Source: UBA1046 sp964624395 (GTDB lineage Bacteria > Bacillota > Clostridia > Saccharofermentanales > DTU023). Taken from it: 40,874 nucleotides of DNA. Of the stretch, positions 33,209-40,874 are shown piece by piece (position 1 is the first letter of the stretch; every line of letters begins with the position of its first letter). The notes under the pieces were generated by a model. It worked only from the letters and a program-made list of their open reading frames with translations. It did no database searches and was not told the origin of the DNA. The translations under genes and the position numbers were made by a program. The stretch is taken from assembly GCA_964624395.1 (NCBI GenBank), contig CAZUWY010000009.1, forward strand, positions 1-40,874, given 5' to 3'.

Positions 33209-33656
33209 TTGCCTCTCCTTGCCTGATACCCGGCATTTTATCTATCTTCTCAATTTTCTTTTGCTCCTCTTTGGAACTGAAGTCACGATAGTCTATGTGC
33301 AGGGGACGAATTTTATAAACCCCGTCTTTATAGTTGGTAATACGGGCCGACATGCCGGGATAGAGCCATTCCTCCGAACTGCAAGAGCCCTCTTCGCCGC
33401 TTTCGACCCGGAAACTCCCCCTGCTGTCCGGCCCTGATGATTTGGTCAAGATGACTTTTTCACCCAGAAGATCATGATAGGACTGCTGCAGCCTACTGGC
33501 GAACAATTTACTCAGATACTGGCTTAGACCGTAACTTACCAGCACCGCCAGAAAAAGGACTATGACAAGATTAAGCAGCAGATTGACAATCTGGCTCAGA
33601 TCAGAGTTCGAATTTTCAAGCCCTGCCTGTAAAATTGTGTGAAAATTAATTCCCAT
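33195..33656 (-). CDS. Small membrane protein of unknown function
   Basis: A 153-residue protein with one strong hydrophobic segment (about 22-45: IVNLLLNLVIVLFLAVLVSYGL). It is followed by a soluble domain containing GEKVILTKSSGPDSRGSFRVESG and GMSARITNYKDGVYKIRPL. This small beta-rich domain resembles OB-fold NfeD C-terminal domains in layout, but I cannot confirm the relation. Its start lacks a strong ribosome binding site. It overlaps pgi by 14 bases and lies 83 bases after the clpE-like gene. Confidence 0.65.
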   Translation of the reverse strand: MGINFHTILQAGLENSNSDLSQIVNLLLNLVIVLFLAVLVSYGLSQYLSKLFASRLQQSYHDLLGEKVILTKSSGPDSRGSFRVESGEEGSCSSEEWLYPGMSARITNYKDGVYKIRPLHIDYRDFSSKEEQKKIEKIDKMPGIRQGEANVKT

Positions 33657-33739
33657 TTACCCAAGCCCAGAATATTTTAGCCAGACAGTTTTGGGCCAGC
33701 CAATTTATCTGACCTTAATCAGCCGCCAGTTTATTGATC

Positions 33740-36130
33740 TCAGATCCAGGCAAAGACATATTTGCCTTTGCCGCAGTCATCTGCCTCATAATCGCAGGAG
33801 ACGCCTAAAGCATTATCAAGGTCTCCCGCCAGCAGCATATCTGCCAGTTTATCCTCAATAGTGCGTGTAATCAGGCGACGCAGGGGTCTGGCGCCATATT
33901 TTTCATCGTAGCCGTCCCTGGCTAGAGCATCCCTGGCCTGTTCAGTAACTACCAGCCTGAGATTTTTGCCTTTGAGATTGGCCTCGATCTCAGAGATCAT
34001 CAAATCGACAATCTCTCTGATCTCTGCCGGGGTCAGCTCGTGGAAAACAACTATCTCATCTATTCTATTTAAGAATTCCGGCCTGAAGAGATCTCTTAAA
34101 ACTGCCTGGACGCGGCTCTCCATCGCTTCATAATCCTGATTGCCAAAACCAATGCTGTGGCGTTTAAAGGAGGTGCCGGCATTACTGGTCATGATAATAA
34201 GGGAGTTGGAAAAGCTCACGACTCGGCCGTGACTGTCGGTCAGCCTGCCTTCATCCAGAATTTGCAGCAAGATATTGAAAACATCGACATGGGCTTTTTC
34301 TATTTCATCCAGCAAAATAACGCTGTAGGGTCTTCTTCTGATCTTTTCAGTCAACTGGCCGCCGTCATCATAGCCTACATAACCGGGCGGAGATCCGATC
34401 AGCTTGCTCACTGTATGCGGTTCCATATACTCAGACATGTCCAGCCTGACAATGGCGTCTCTGGAATCAAAAATAGCTTCCGCCACTGCTTTGGCCAGCT
34501 CCGTCTTGCCCACGCCGGTGGGTCCTACGAAAATAAAGGAGGCCGGCTTTTGCAGATCAGTCATGCCTGAGCGCTGTCTTCTGATCGCTCTGGCAACCGC
34601 GGAGACAGCCTGATCCTGACCAATTACAGTTTCATGCAGTAAATCTTCCAGTTTCAAAAGGCGTTCGGACTCTGTCTCAGAAATTCTACTGACTGGAATG
34701 CCGGTCCACATCTCCACCACTTCAGCTATATCTTTATCTGTGACTTCAATTCTGGGGTTTAGCTGCTTTAGCTCCTCTAGCTCATTCTCCAGGCGCATAA
34801 GCTGGGACTTGTTGGCCGCCTGCTCTTCATAGAGCGCAACTCTTTCATCCTCGACTGAAATCTCGGCCAATTTTTTCTCCAGCTCTTCTCTTTTTTCGCC
34901 CAGGTCCTCCAGCTGCCTTTCCTTGCTGTGCATTTCCACCAGGACAGTATTTTTGAGATTGGCCTCGGAGCCTGCCTCGTCGAGCAGATCTATGGCCTTG
35001 TCGGGCAGATAGCGGTCCGTAATATAGCGGCTGGAAAGTCTTACCGCCGCTTTGAGGACAGCTTCAGGGTAAATGACCTCGTGATGGTCTTCATAATAGT
35101 TCTTCACCCCTTTCAAGATCTCCAGGGTCTCTTCTTGCGAGGGCTCATCAATGATGACCTTTTGAAATCTGCGCTCTAAGGCGGAATCTTTTTCAATAAA
35201 ACGCCGGTATTCATCCAAAGTAGTAGTGCCAATAACTCTGATTGAGCCGCGGGAAAGGGCAGGTTTTAGTATATTGGCGGCATTCATCGCCCCCTCGGCG
35301 TCGCCCGCTCCCATGATATTGTGAAGCTCGTCGATAACCAAAATAATGTTGCCGGATTTTTTGGCATCATCTACAACGCCTTTCATTCTGCTCTCAAACT
35401 GGCCTCTGAACTGGGTTCCTGCGACCATCGCAGTCATATCCAGAAGATAGACCTCCTCGTCCAAAAGCTTGGCCGGAACATCACCGCTGGCTATGCGGAC
35501 GGCAAGACCTTCCGCCACAGCAGATTTGCCCACGCCCGGCTCACCGATCAGGGCGGGATTGTTCTTTTGCCTTCTGTTCAAGATCTGAATTACGCGGCTG
35601 AGTTCTCTATCTCGGCCGACCAGCTGATCCAAAAGTCCTTCTTTGGCCAGCTCGGTCAGATTGGTGCCGAATTGATCCAGGAATTTCCTCTTTTTGCCGG
35701 CCTCTTTTCTGCTCTGCCTTTTTTCTTGGGTATCCTTTTTGATCTGCCTCAAATCATCGCTGTCTCCACCGATATTTGCGGTCATCAAGCCGGTGCTCTC
35801 AGCTGTATCAGACTCATCTTCATCACTTTCATCAGCACCAAGACCTGAAAAGAGATCTAAACCGGGAATTTCTTCATTGCCCAGCAGCATGCGGAAAAGA
35901 TCTTCAGCATTTTGCCCGGACATCTGCCCCATCACCTGATTCATCCGTTCTGTCAGTTCATCTATATTTGATTCATTGACGCCAGTGCGGGCAAATACTT
36001 CTTCCATGCCGCCAATATTGGTTTCCCAGGCACATTTAAGGCACAAACCTTCATCAATCCTCTCACTGCCGTTGAAGCGGGAAGTAAATATCACTGCCTC
36101 ATTAATATTGCACATTGAACATTTTGCCAT
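33740..36130 (-). CDS. clpE: ClpE-type ATP-dependent protease unfoldase
   Basis: A 796-residue AAA+ unfoldase that feeds damaged proteins to ClpP. The N-terminus is a zinc finger, C4-x2-C7 and C30-x2-C33 (AKCSMCNINEAV and GLCLKCAWE), as in ClpE and unlike the double Clp-N repeat of ClpC. Two ATPase domains: GEPGVGKSA (near 200) and GPTGVGKTE (near 530), with a coiled-coil middle region (KERQLEDLGEKREELEKKLAE). An IGF tripeptide loop (SIGFGNQDYE) is the usual ClpP-docking element. I place the start at ATG 36128-36130: AAGGTG lies six bases upstream, while the earlier in-frame GTG is inside that element. No CtsR heptad repeat is visible upstream. No clpP is in the window. Confidence 0.93.
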   Translation of the reverse strand: MAKCSMCNINEAVIFTSRFNGSERIDEGLCLKCAWETNIGGMEEVFARTGVNESNIDELTERMNQVMGQMSGQNAEDLFRMLLGNEEIPGLDLFSGLGADESDEDESDTAESTGLMTANIGGDSDDLRQIKKDTQEKRQSRKEAGKKRKFLDQFGTNLTELAKEGLLDQLVGRDRELSRVIQILNRRQKNNPALIGEPGVGKSAVAEGLAVRIASGDVPAKLLDEEVYLLDMTAMVAGTQFRGQFESRMKGVVDDAKKSGNIILVIDELHNIMGAGDAEGAMNAANILKPALSRGSIRVIGTTTLDEYRRFIEKDSALERRFQKVIIDEPSQEETLEILKGVKNYYEDHHEVIYPEAVLKAAVRLSSRYITDRYLPDKAIDLLDEAGSEANLKNTVLVEMHSKERQLEDLGEKREELEKKLAEISVEDERVALYEEQAANKSQLMRLENELEELKQLNPRIEVTDKDIAEVVEMWTGIPVSRISETESERLLKLEDLLHETVIGQDQAVSAVARAIRRQRSGMTDLQKPASFIFVGPTGVGKTELAKAVAEAIFDSRDAIVRLDMSEYMEPHTVSKLIGSPPGYVGYDDGGQLTEKIRRRPYSVILLDEIEKAHVDVFNILLQILDEGRLTDSHGRVVSFSNSLIIMTSNAGTSFKRHSIGFGNQDYEAMESRVQAVLRDLFRPEFLNRIDEIVVFHELTPAEIREIVDLMISEIEANLKGKNLRLVVTEQARDALARDGYDEKYGARPLRRLITRTIEDKLADMLLAGDLDNALGVSCDYEADDCGKGKYVFAWI

Positions 36131-36239
36131 GTTCTTCACCTTCTATATTCTCTATCTATAGTATATCTGAATAATCCCTGCCGGGATAAATTACATTCTA
36201 CCCAATTAACGGCATCTGCAAGGTAACATTTTAAGACAA

Positions 36240-39152
36240 TCAGATGCTGTTGTTTGCTGTTATACTCTGCGGTTCGGTCAGAACATCGGGGGCAATTTTT
36301 CGACTCAGTATCTGGGCCAGATAATAGCCGGTGGAAGATTTCTCGCAGCGGGCAATCTGCTCGGGAGATCCGGTCGCAATTATCTCGCCGCCGCCGTCCC
36401 CGCCCTCGGGGCCCAGATCAATAATCCAGTCACAGGTCTTGATCACATCAAGATTATGCTCAATCACCACCACTGTATTGCCACCCGAGACCAGCCGCTG
36501 CAAAATCTGGGTCAATCTGTGCACATCGGCGCTGTGCAGGCCGGTGGTAGGTTCATCTAGAATATAAAATGTGCGCCCGGTGCTGCGTTTAGACAATTCC
36601 GTGGCCAGTTTTACCCGCTGGGCCTCGCCCCCTGAAAGTTCCGTGGAGGACTGGCCCAAGCGGATATAACCGAGCCCAACATCAAATAATGTCTTCAACT
36701 TATTGACAATCCTGGGGATCGCTTCAAAGAAGACCAGGGCCTCCTCGACAGTCATCTCCAGGACATCTGCGATCGTTCGATCTCTGTATCTGACCTCTAA
36801 TGTCTCTTTGTTGTAGCGCTTGCCCTGGCAAACCTCGCATTTGACATAGACATCAGGGAGAAAATGCATTTCTATTTTGTTGACACCGTCACCATAACAA
36901 GCCTCGCAGCGGCCACCGCTGACATTAAAGCTGAAGCGTCCCGGCTTATAGCCTCGAGCTTTGGCTTCCCTGGTCTGAGAAAAAAGCTCCCTGATATGGT
37001 CAAAGACACCGGTGTAGGTGGCTGGATTGGAGCGAGGGGTTCTGCCGATCGGTGATTGATCAATGGAAATCACTTTGTCCAGCTGGGACAAGCCTTCTAT
37101 TTTGTCCACCTTGACCTGGGTCTTTTTCGCCTTGTTCAGTTTATGCGCCAGCACATTTAAGATAACATTTTGCACCAGGGAGCTCTTGCCCGAACCTGAA
37201 ACTCCAGTCACGCAGGTAAAGAGCCCCAGAGGAATCTTTACATCTATATTTTTGAGATTATTCTCCTTGGCGCCAAAGATCTCCAGCCAGTCCAAACTGG
37301 GATTTCTCCTTTTTTTCGGTATGGGAATCATTCTCTTGCCGGAGATATATTGTCCGGTGAGAGACAGCTCACAAAGGGCAATATCGTCGGGTCTGCCACA
37401 GGCAACAATCTCCCCGCCCAGCTCTCCAGCCCCCGGGCCAATGTCAATCACATGATCCGCCTCCCAGATAGTTTCTTCATCATGTTCCACAACTATGACC
37501 GTATTGCCCAGATCACGCAGTTTTTTCAAGGTGCCCAGCAGTCGATTATTATCTCTTTGATGCAGGCCGATGCTGGGTTCGTCCAGAATGTACAAGACTC
37601 CCATCAGACCAGATCCGATTTGAGTTGCCAGCCTGATTCTTTGCGCTTCGCCTCCGGACAAGGTGGCGGCTGCTCTGGCCAAAGTCAGATAATGAAGTCC
37701 CACTTCAATTAAAAAGCTAAGCCTTGCTTCCAATTCTCTCATTATCGTTTCAGCGATCAGGATCTGATCTGGGCGCCAGGCGATATTTTCCAGAAAAGTC
37801 AGAGCCTGCCCGATCGGCAGCATGGTCAGCTCGTAAATATTCAAGCCGCTGATGGTGACGGAGGTACTCTCCTTTTTAAGTCTGGCCCCCTGGCATTCGG
37901 GGCAGGTGAAGATTGACAGATAATCCTCATAATAGGCTTTCATATCCTCGGAGGAAGTCTCCTGCCATCTTTTGGTGACAGAATTCACTATGCCCTGCCA
38001 TTTGGCTGAATAGGGCTTAGAGCGGGGATATCTTGTTTTGCTGGTATCGATAGTCAGCTTTTCATTATCGCCAAACAAGATAATATCTCTAATCCTGGGC
38101 TCTAATTCGCGGAAAGGTGTATCCAGCGAAAATTTATATTTTTCTGCCAGGGCCAAAATAAAAGCCCTGCCCCAGCTGTTCTTTTCATGCACCCGCCAAC
38201 CGGCGATCATAATGGCGCCATCATTGAGGGAGAGGCTGTCGTCGGCGACGATCAGATCGGGATTGATATTTCTCAGCTCCCCGATGCCAAAGCAGGTGGG
38301 GCAGGCACCGAAGGGATTGTTGAAACTAAAGGATCGGGGAGATATTTCAGCAATGTTTATATCGCAGTCAGGGCAGCTGAAACGCTCGGAAAAAGTTATC
38401 TCCCCTTGCTTGTCCTCTGTCTTTTCGTCAGCCGGCAGCTGGTACTGAACCAAAACAAGTCCTTCGGCAAGTCCCAGGGCAGTCTCAATCGAGCCTGTCA
38501 GCCTGCTGGCAAAACCCGGTCTTTTAATCAGGCGGTCAACCACGATCTCAATATCGTGCTTTTTTCTCAGGGCAAGCTTGATCTCTTCTTCCAGATCACG
38601 GTATTCTCCATCTATCCGAACTCTAACAAAGCCTTCCTGCCAATAGCTCTTCAGCAGCTTGGTAAATTCGCCTTTGCGTCCCCTGACTACAGGGGCCATG
38701 ATCACAAGTCTAGTGTCATCAGGCCATTCCAGCAGTCTGCTGACAATCTGATCTACCGACTGGCGCTGAATAATCCTGCCGCAGGAGGGACAGTGCATGG
38801 TGCCGACACGGGCGTAAAGGAGACGAAGAAAATCGTAGATCTCCGTTACAGTGCCCACTGTCGATCGGGGATTTCTGCTGGCAGCTTTCTGATCGATGGC
38901 AATAGCAGGCGATAGCCCGTCTATCTCGTCAACATCAGGCTTTTCCATTTGCCCCAGAAACTGTCTGGCATAAGAAGACAATGATTCCACATAACGTCGC
39001 TGCCCCTCGGCATAGACAGTGTCAAAGGCCAGCGAGGATTTGCCCGACCCTGAAAGGCCGGTCAGCACCACCAGTTTGTTGCGCGGGATGTCTACATCAA
39101 TATTCTTTAGATTGTGCTCTCTAGCACCTCTTATTCTGATCAGTGATTCCAT
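36240..39152 (-). CDS. uvrA: Excinuclease ABC subunit A
   Basis: A 970-residue DNA damage sensor of nucleotide excision repair; it loads UvrB on lesions. Two ABC ATPase modules: Walker A TGLSGSGKSS (31-40) and GVSGSGKSSLV in the second half, with signatures LSGGEAQRIRLA and LSGGEAQRVKLA and the usual ILDEPSIGLH and ILDEPTTGLH. Zinc modules include CPSCGRI, CPDCDINI and CEACYGDG with CEVCQG. The N-terminus (RIRGAREHNLKNIDVDIP) fits the ATG at 39150-39152; an in-frame ATG three codons earlier is also possible and neither has a strong ribosome binding site. uvrB and uvrC are not in the window. It lies about 85 bases after a membrane gene. Confidence 0.97.
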   Translation of the reverse strand: MESLIRIRGAREHNLKNIDVDIPRNKLVVLTGLSGSGKSSLAFDTVYAEGQRRYVESLSSYARQFLGQMEKPDVDEIDGLSPAIAIDQKAASRNPRSTVGTVTEIYDFLRLLYARVGTMHCPSCGRIIQRQSVDQIVSRLLEWPDDTRLVIMAPVVRGRKGEFTKLLKSYWQEGFVRVRIDGEYRDLEEEIKLALRKKHDIEIVVDRLIKRPGFASRLTGSIETALGLAEGLVLVQYQLPADEKTEDKQGEITFSERFSCPDCDINIAEISPRSFSFNNPFGACPTCFGIGELRNINPDLIVADDSLSLNDGAIMIAGWRVHEKNSWGRAFILALAEKYKFSLDTPFRELEPRIRDIILFGDNEKLTIDTSKTRYPRSKPYSAKWQGIVNSVTKRWQETSSEDMKAYYEDYLSIFTCPECQGARLKKESTSVTISGLNIYELTMLPIGQALTFLENIAWRPDQILIAETIMRELEARLSFLIEVGLHYLTLARAAATLSGGEAQRIRLATQIGSGLMGVLYILDEPSIGLHQRDNNRLLGTLKKLRDLGNTVIVVEHDEETIWEADHVIDIGPGAGELGGEIVACGRPDDIALCELSLTGQYISGKRMIPIPKKRRNPSLDWLEIFGAKENNLKNIDVKIPLGLFTCVTGVSGSGKSSLVQNVILNVLAHKLNKAKKTQVKVDKIEGLSQLDKVISIDQSPIGRTPRSNPATYTGVFDHIRELFSQTREAKARGYKPGRFSFNVSGGRCEACYGDGVNKIEMHFLPDVYVKCEVCQGKRYNKETLEVRYRDRTIADVLEMTVEEALVFFEAIPRIVNKLKTLFDVGLGYIRLGQSSTELSGGEAQRVKLATELSKRSTGRTFYILDEPTTGLHSADVHRLTQILQRLVSGGNTVVVIEHNLDVIKTCDWIIDLGPEGGDGGGEIIATGSPEQIARCEKSSTGYYLAQILSRKIAPDVLTEPQSITANNSI

Positions 39153-39237
39153 AACTTTCATTTTATCATAAGGAGGGCAAAACCAAAGCAGCACAAAAAG
39201 AGATCTTTTATGTTACCGGATTGATCAGATAAAAGCT

Positions 39238-40341
39238 TTAGGCCTTGGTTAAATATGCCGCTAAAAGCGAGATTAAAACACCAAAGGAGAGGAATATATA
39301 ATAGACGGTCCCCAATGCCGTAACTGCTGTCCCAGCACCTAAAGCTGCTGCTGCAGCTATCGGCAGACCCTTGATTTTGGTAAAGAACATTAAAGCAATG
39401 ACAAAGCCATAGACAAAAAGGAAGGGACCTGTGCGGGCATTATAGCTGTCGTATTTAAGCAAAATAGTGACATTGAGCAGCATATTGATGAAGATGAAAG
39501 CAAAAACAATCGTCATCAGGCCGGCTATCCAGAGATTATAGCCTCTGCTGGTCACCACCAGATAGTAATAGTAAAAGATCATCAGCGCCAGGTAGAGCAA
39601 GTGCAAAATACCCAGGACTCTTAGATAAAGAAGCAGCTTTTTGTCCTCGATCACCCTGGTCATGCGATAATGTTCACGGCGCAGAGAAAAGAAGAGTTTT
39701 CTGATCTGAAAGAGTTCGATCAGAGCCAGCAGAGCAAACAAAGTGGCGATGGCAATATTGCCATAAAAGAATAAGCCCATATTGGAAAATATCCCCCTGC
39801 TGCCTTTGAGAGCAAGAGTAAAGGCAGAGGCTAGACCTTCCCTTTGGATATTAGCGCCAAACAAAGGCAGGAATTTTGCCAGATAAACGATCAGAGGTTT
39901 GAAAATTACTAAAAAATAGGGGTAAATCAGGTAACCGGAAAAAGATCTGCCGCTTTTTCTGGAGTTGACGGCAAAGCCCAGGCAGGCAAGAAGGTAGATA
40001 AACATGACTGAAAAGGCAAGCCAGGTCACAGTATTCATATTAAACAGATCCACCACCCTAAAATAGAGGATCCAGACATAGGCATAAAAGGTTGCTGCCA
40101 GGGCATTATAAATCCGAAATTTCTGATCTCTTTGCTGAATGCTGGCAACGGTTTTTTCTGCTTTTTCAGAAATGACACCGCCGAAAGTCTCCATACCTAT
40201 CATCTCTTCCTCAAGGTCTGCTGCTATTTCAAGATCTTCTTCTCTAAGATCTTCTTGTTTAAGATCATCTTCCTTAAGGTCTTCTTTTCTAAAACTATCT
40301 TCAGTTTCAAGATCTACTTCAGCATTTAAATTGTCAGTCAT
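39238..40341 (-). CDS. Multi-pass membrane protein of unknown function with an acidic repeat N-terminus
   Basis: A 367-residue protein that I do not recognise. The cytoplasmic-looking N-terminus (about 1-70) is very acidic and contains an imperfect five-residue repeat EDLxx (RKEDLKEDDLKQEDLREEDL). At least seven hydrophobic segments follow (about residues 80-365) in which LLALIELFQIRKLFF and ALMIFYYYYLVV stand out. I use the ATG at 40339-40341 because GAGGTGG lies six bases upstream; an upstream in-frame TTG has no ribosome binding site. It follows the next small membrane gene with about 42 bases between, so they may form an operon. Confidence 0.7.
   Translation of the reverse strand: MTDNLNAEVDLETEDSFRKEDLKEDDLKQEDLREEDLEIAADLEEEMIGMETFGGVISEKAEKTVASIQQRDQKFRIYNALAATFYAYVWILYFRVVDLFNMNTVTWLAFSVMFIYLLACLGFAVNSRKSGRSFSGYLIYPYFLVIFKPLIVYLAKFLPLFGANIQREGLASAFTLALKGSRGIFSNMGLFFYGNIAIATLFALLALIELFQIRKLFFSLRREHYRMTRVIEDKKLLLYLRVLGILHLLYLALMIFYYYYLVVTSRGYNLWIAGLMTIVFAFIFINMLLNVTILLKYDSYNARTGPFLFVYGFVIALMFFTKIKGLPIAAAAALGAGTAVTALGTVYYIFLSFGVLISLLAAYLTKA
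40231..40290 (-). repeat. Four 15-base tandem repeats in the 5' part of the membrane gene
   Basis: On the plus strand four 15-base units occur in direct succession, starting at 40231, 40246, 40261 and 40276, each close to AAGATCTTCTTctct; a fifth (40291-40305) is degenerate. They encode the acidic pentapeptide repeat at the N-terminus of the neighbouring protein. Copy number could vary by slippage without a frameshift. Confidence 0.85.
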
Positions 40342-40383
40342 AAAGTCCACCTCTTCAAAGGACAGTAGCAAAAGCTTAAAATT

Positions 40384-40779
40384 TTAATCTTCATCCAGGG
40401 CTGGGTTCACTTTTAATGCGATGGTAAAAAAGATTAAAGCCGATAGGATTAAGTGCAATGAGGGCAGGGTCTTGAGCGAAGCTCCCGCCTCCAGTACAAA
40501 ATAGAGTGTGATTGACCAGATAATGAGCACAGCATCAGTTACTAAAGTGATGATCCTGATTAATGGAGATGGCAGGAACTGGTTGATGCTGTTGATAAGC
40601 AAAAGGATAAAAGCCGGGATAATTGTCATGAAATATATTTTACTGTCATGGCCATTACCCACTGCCAGAAGGGATATGGCTGTTTTCCCCTGGACAGTAG
40701 ACAGTTTTGTCAGCAGGGCAAAAATAGCAGTCAGCAGACCAAGAAAATAGATTAAACGTCCGGTTCTCTTGCTAAACAT
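40384..40779 (-). CDS. Small four-helix membrane protein of unknown function
   Basis: A 131-residue, strongly hydrophobic protein with about four membrane segments (about 10-28, 46-64, 76-97, 105-122) and an acidic end (NPALDED). I do not recognise the family. A GGGGG-containing ribosome binding site lies about ten bases before the ATG. It is the first gene of a likely two-gene unit with the larger membrane gene. Confidence 0.65.
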   Translation of the reverse strand: MFSKRTGRLIYFLGLLTAIFALLTKLSTVQGKTAISLLAVGNGHDSKIYFMTIIPAFILLLINSINQFLPSPLIRIITLVTDAVLIIWSITLYFVLEAGASLKTLPSLHLILSALIFFTIALKVNPALDED

Positions 40780-40831
40780 TAAGAAACCCCCTTAGGTTTT
40801 TAGCAGTTCCCATTAGATCTTCGATTAATCA

Positions 40832-40860
40832 AGTTTAACAACAAAAGTCTAAGCTGACAA
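40832..40860 (-). promoter_or_regulatory. Possible promoter of the membrane protein pair
   Basis: On the minus strand TTGTCA (40855-40860) is followed after 17 bases by TAAACT (40832-40837), in the gap before the small membrane gene. Five of six bases match the -35 consensus; the -10 fit is modest. Confidence 0.45.
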
Positions 40861-40874
40861 TAAAAGTACTATTG

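Noticed and set aside
33657..33739. Possible terminator after the clpE-like gene
   Set aside because: GCCCA and TGGGC arms are present but separated by more than 20 bases and without a T-run.
38187..38915. A 242-codon open frame on the plus strand inside uvrA
   Set aside because: It lies wholly opposite a strongly conserved uvrA region, has no family features and reads as the antisense of the uvrA codons.
39170..39176. AAGGAGG on the plus strand upstream of uvrA
   Set aside because: It resembles a strong ribosome binding site, but the only nearby plus-strand ATG is followed by a stop after a few codons, so no gene is supported.
40820..40826. GGGAACT near the right edge as another ECF -35
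   Set aside because: No CGTC or similar element follows at 15-18 bases on the minus strand.
1..40874. tRNA, rRNA, CRISPR array, insertion sequence, prophage or toxin-antitoxin genes
   Set aside because: I looked for cloverleaf-like ends, regularly spaced direct repeats, transposase motifs and phage genes and found none; the window is dense with ordinary chromosomal genes.

Overview
The window looks like a chromosomal housekeeping region of a Gram-positive, Clostridia-type bacterium (Firmicutes/Bacillota). Reasons: sigma-A type promoters and strong AGGAGG ribosome binding sites; TrmFO, the folate-dependent tRNA methylase typical of Gram-positives; a ClpE-type unfoldase with an N-terminal zinc finger; a protein with a Spo0A-type DNA-binding domain; an SEDS polymerase fused to an FHA domain; and a DUF1858 redox protein common in anaerobes. 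I see no rRNA, tRNA, CRISPR array, insertion sequence or prophage. The exact lineage cannot be fixed from the sequence. A non-model clostridial anaerobe is my inference.

Layout. Nearly everything is on the minus strand; the only plus-strand genes are a partial gene at the left edge, ychF and the HU gene. From right to left (the direction of minus-strand transcription): two membrane proteins of unknown function (40.8-39.2 kb); uvrA; a clpE-like ATPase; a small membrane protein; pgi; a radical SAM/DUF2344 fusion protein; an SGNH-esterase-like protein whose expected serine is aspartate; valS; class II fba; ligA; a small membrane protein; and a Spo0A-C-domain regulator (20.8-20.1 kb). HU (19.8-20.05 kb) runs the other way and ends in a clear terminator.

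A cell-envelope block follows on the minus strand (19.6-12.5 kb): DUF1858 protein, a membrane UDP-sugar 4,6-dehydratase, FHA-SEDS glycan polymerase, its class B penicillin-binding protein, an ECF sigma factor and a putative membrane anti-sigma protein. These run on into polA and coaE with very short gaps. coaE overlaps the convergent ychF at its 3' end.

A 0.4 kb AT-rich divergent region separates ychF from the last block, topA-trmFO-queA-tgt (7.7-1.7 kb): topoisomerase I followed by three tRNA-modification genes joined by overlapping stops and starts. Downstream lies a membrane protein with a C-terminal SH3 domain and a PP2C-like N-terminal part.

How they fit together. Polymerase (SEDS) and crosslinker (PBP) adjoin a sugar-modifying dehydratase and an envelope-stress-type sigma/anti-sigma pair. 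The FHA domain suggests control by Ser/Thr phosphorylation. The PP2C/SH3-like protein may belong to the same phospho-signalling theme but is 14 kb away. Points most worth a second look: the Spo0A-like regulator with a shortened receiver-like N-terminus, the sigma/anti-sigma pair embedded in a wall-synthesis operon with an ECF-like promoter between the two genes, the esterase-like protein lacking its serine, and the lysine-rich repeat tail of topoisomerase I.
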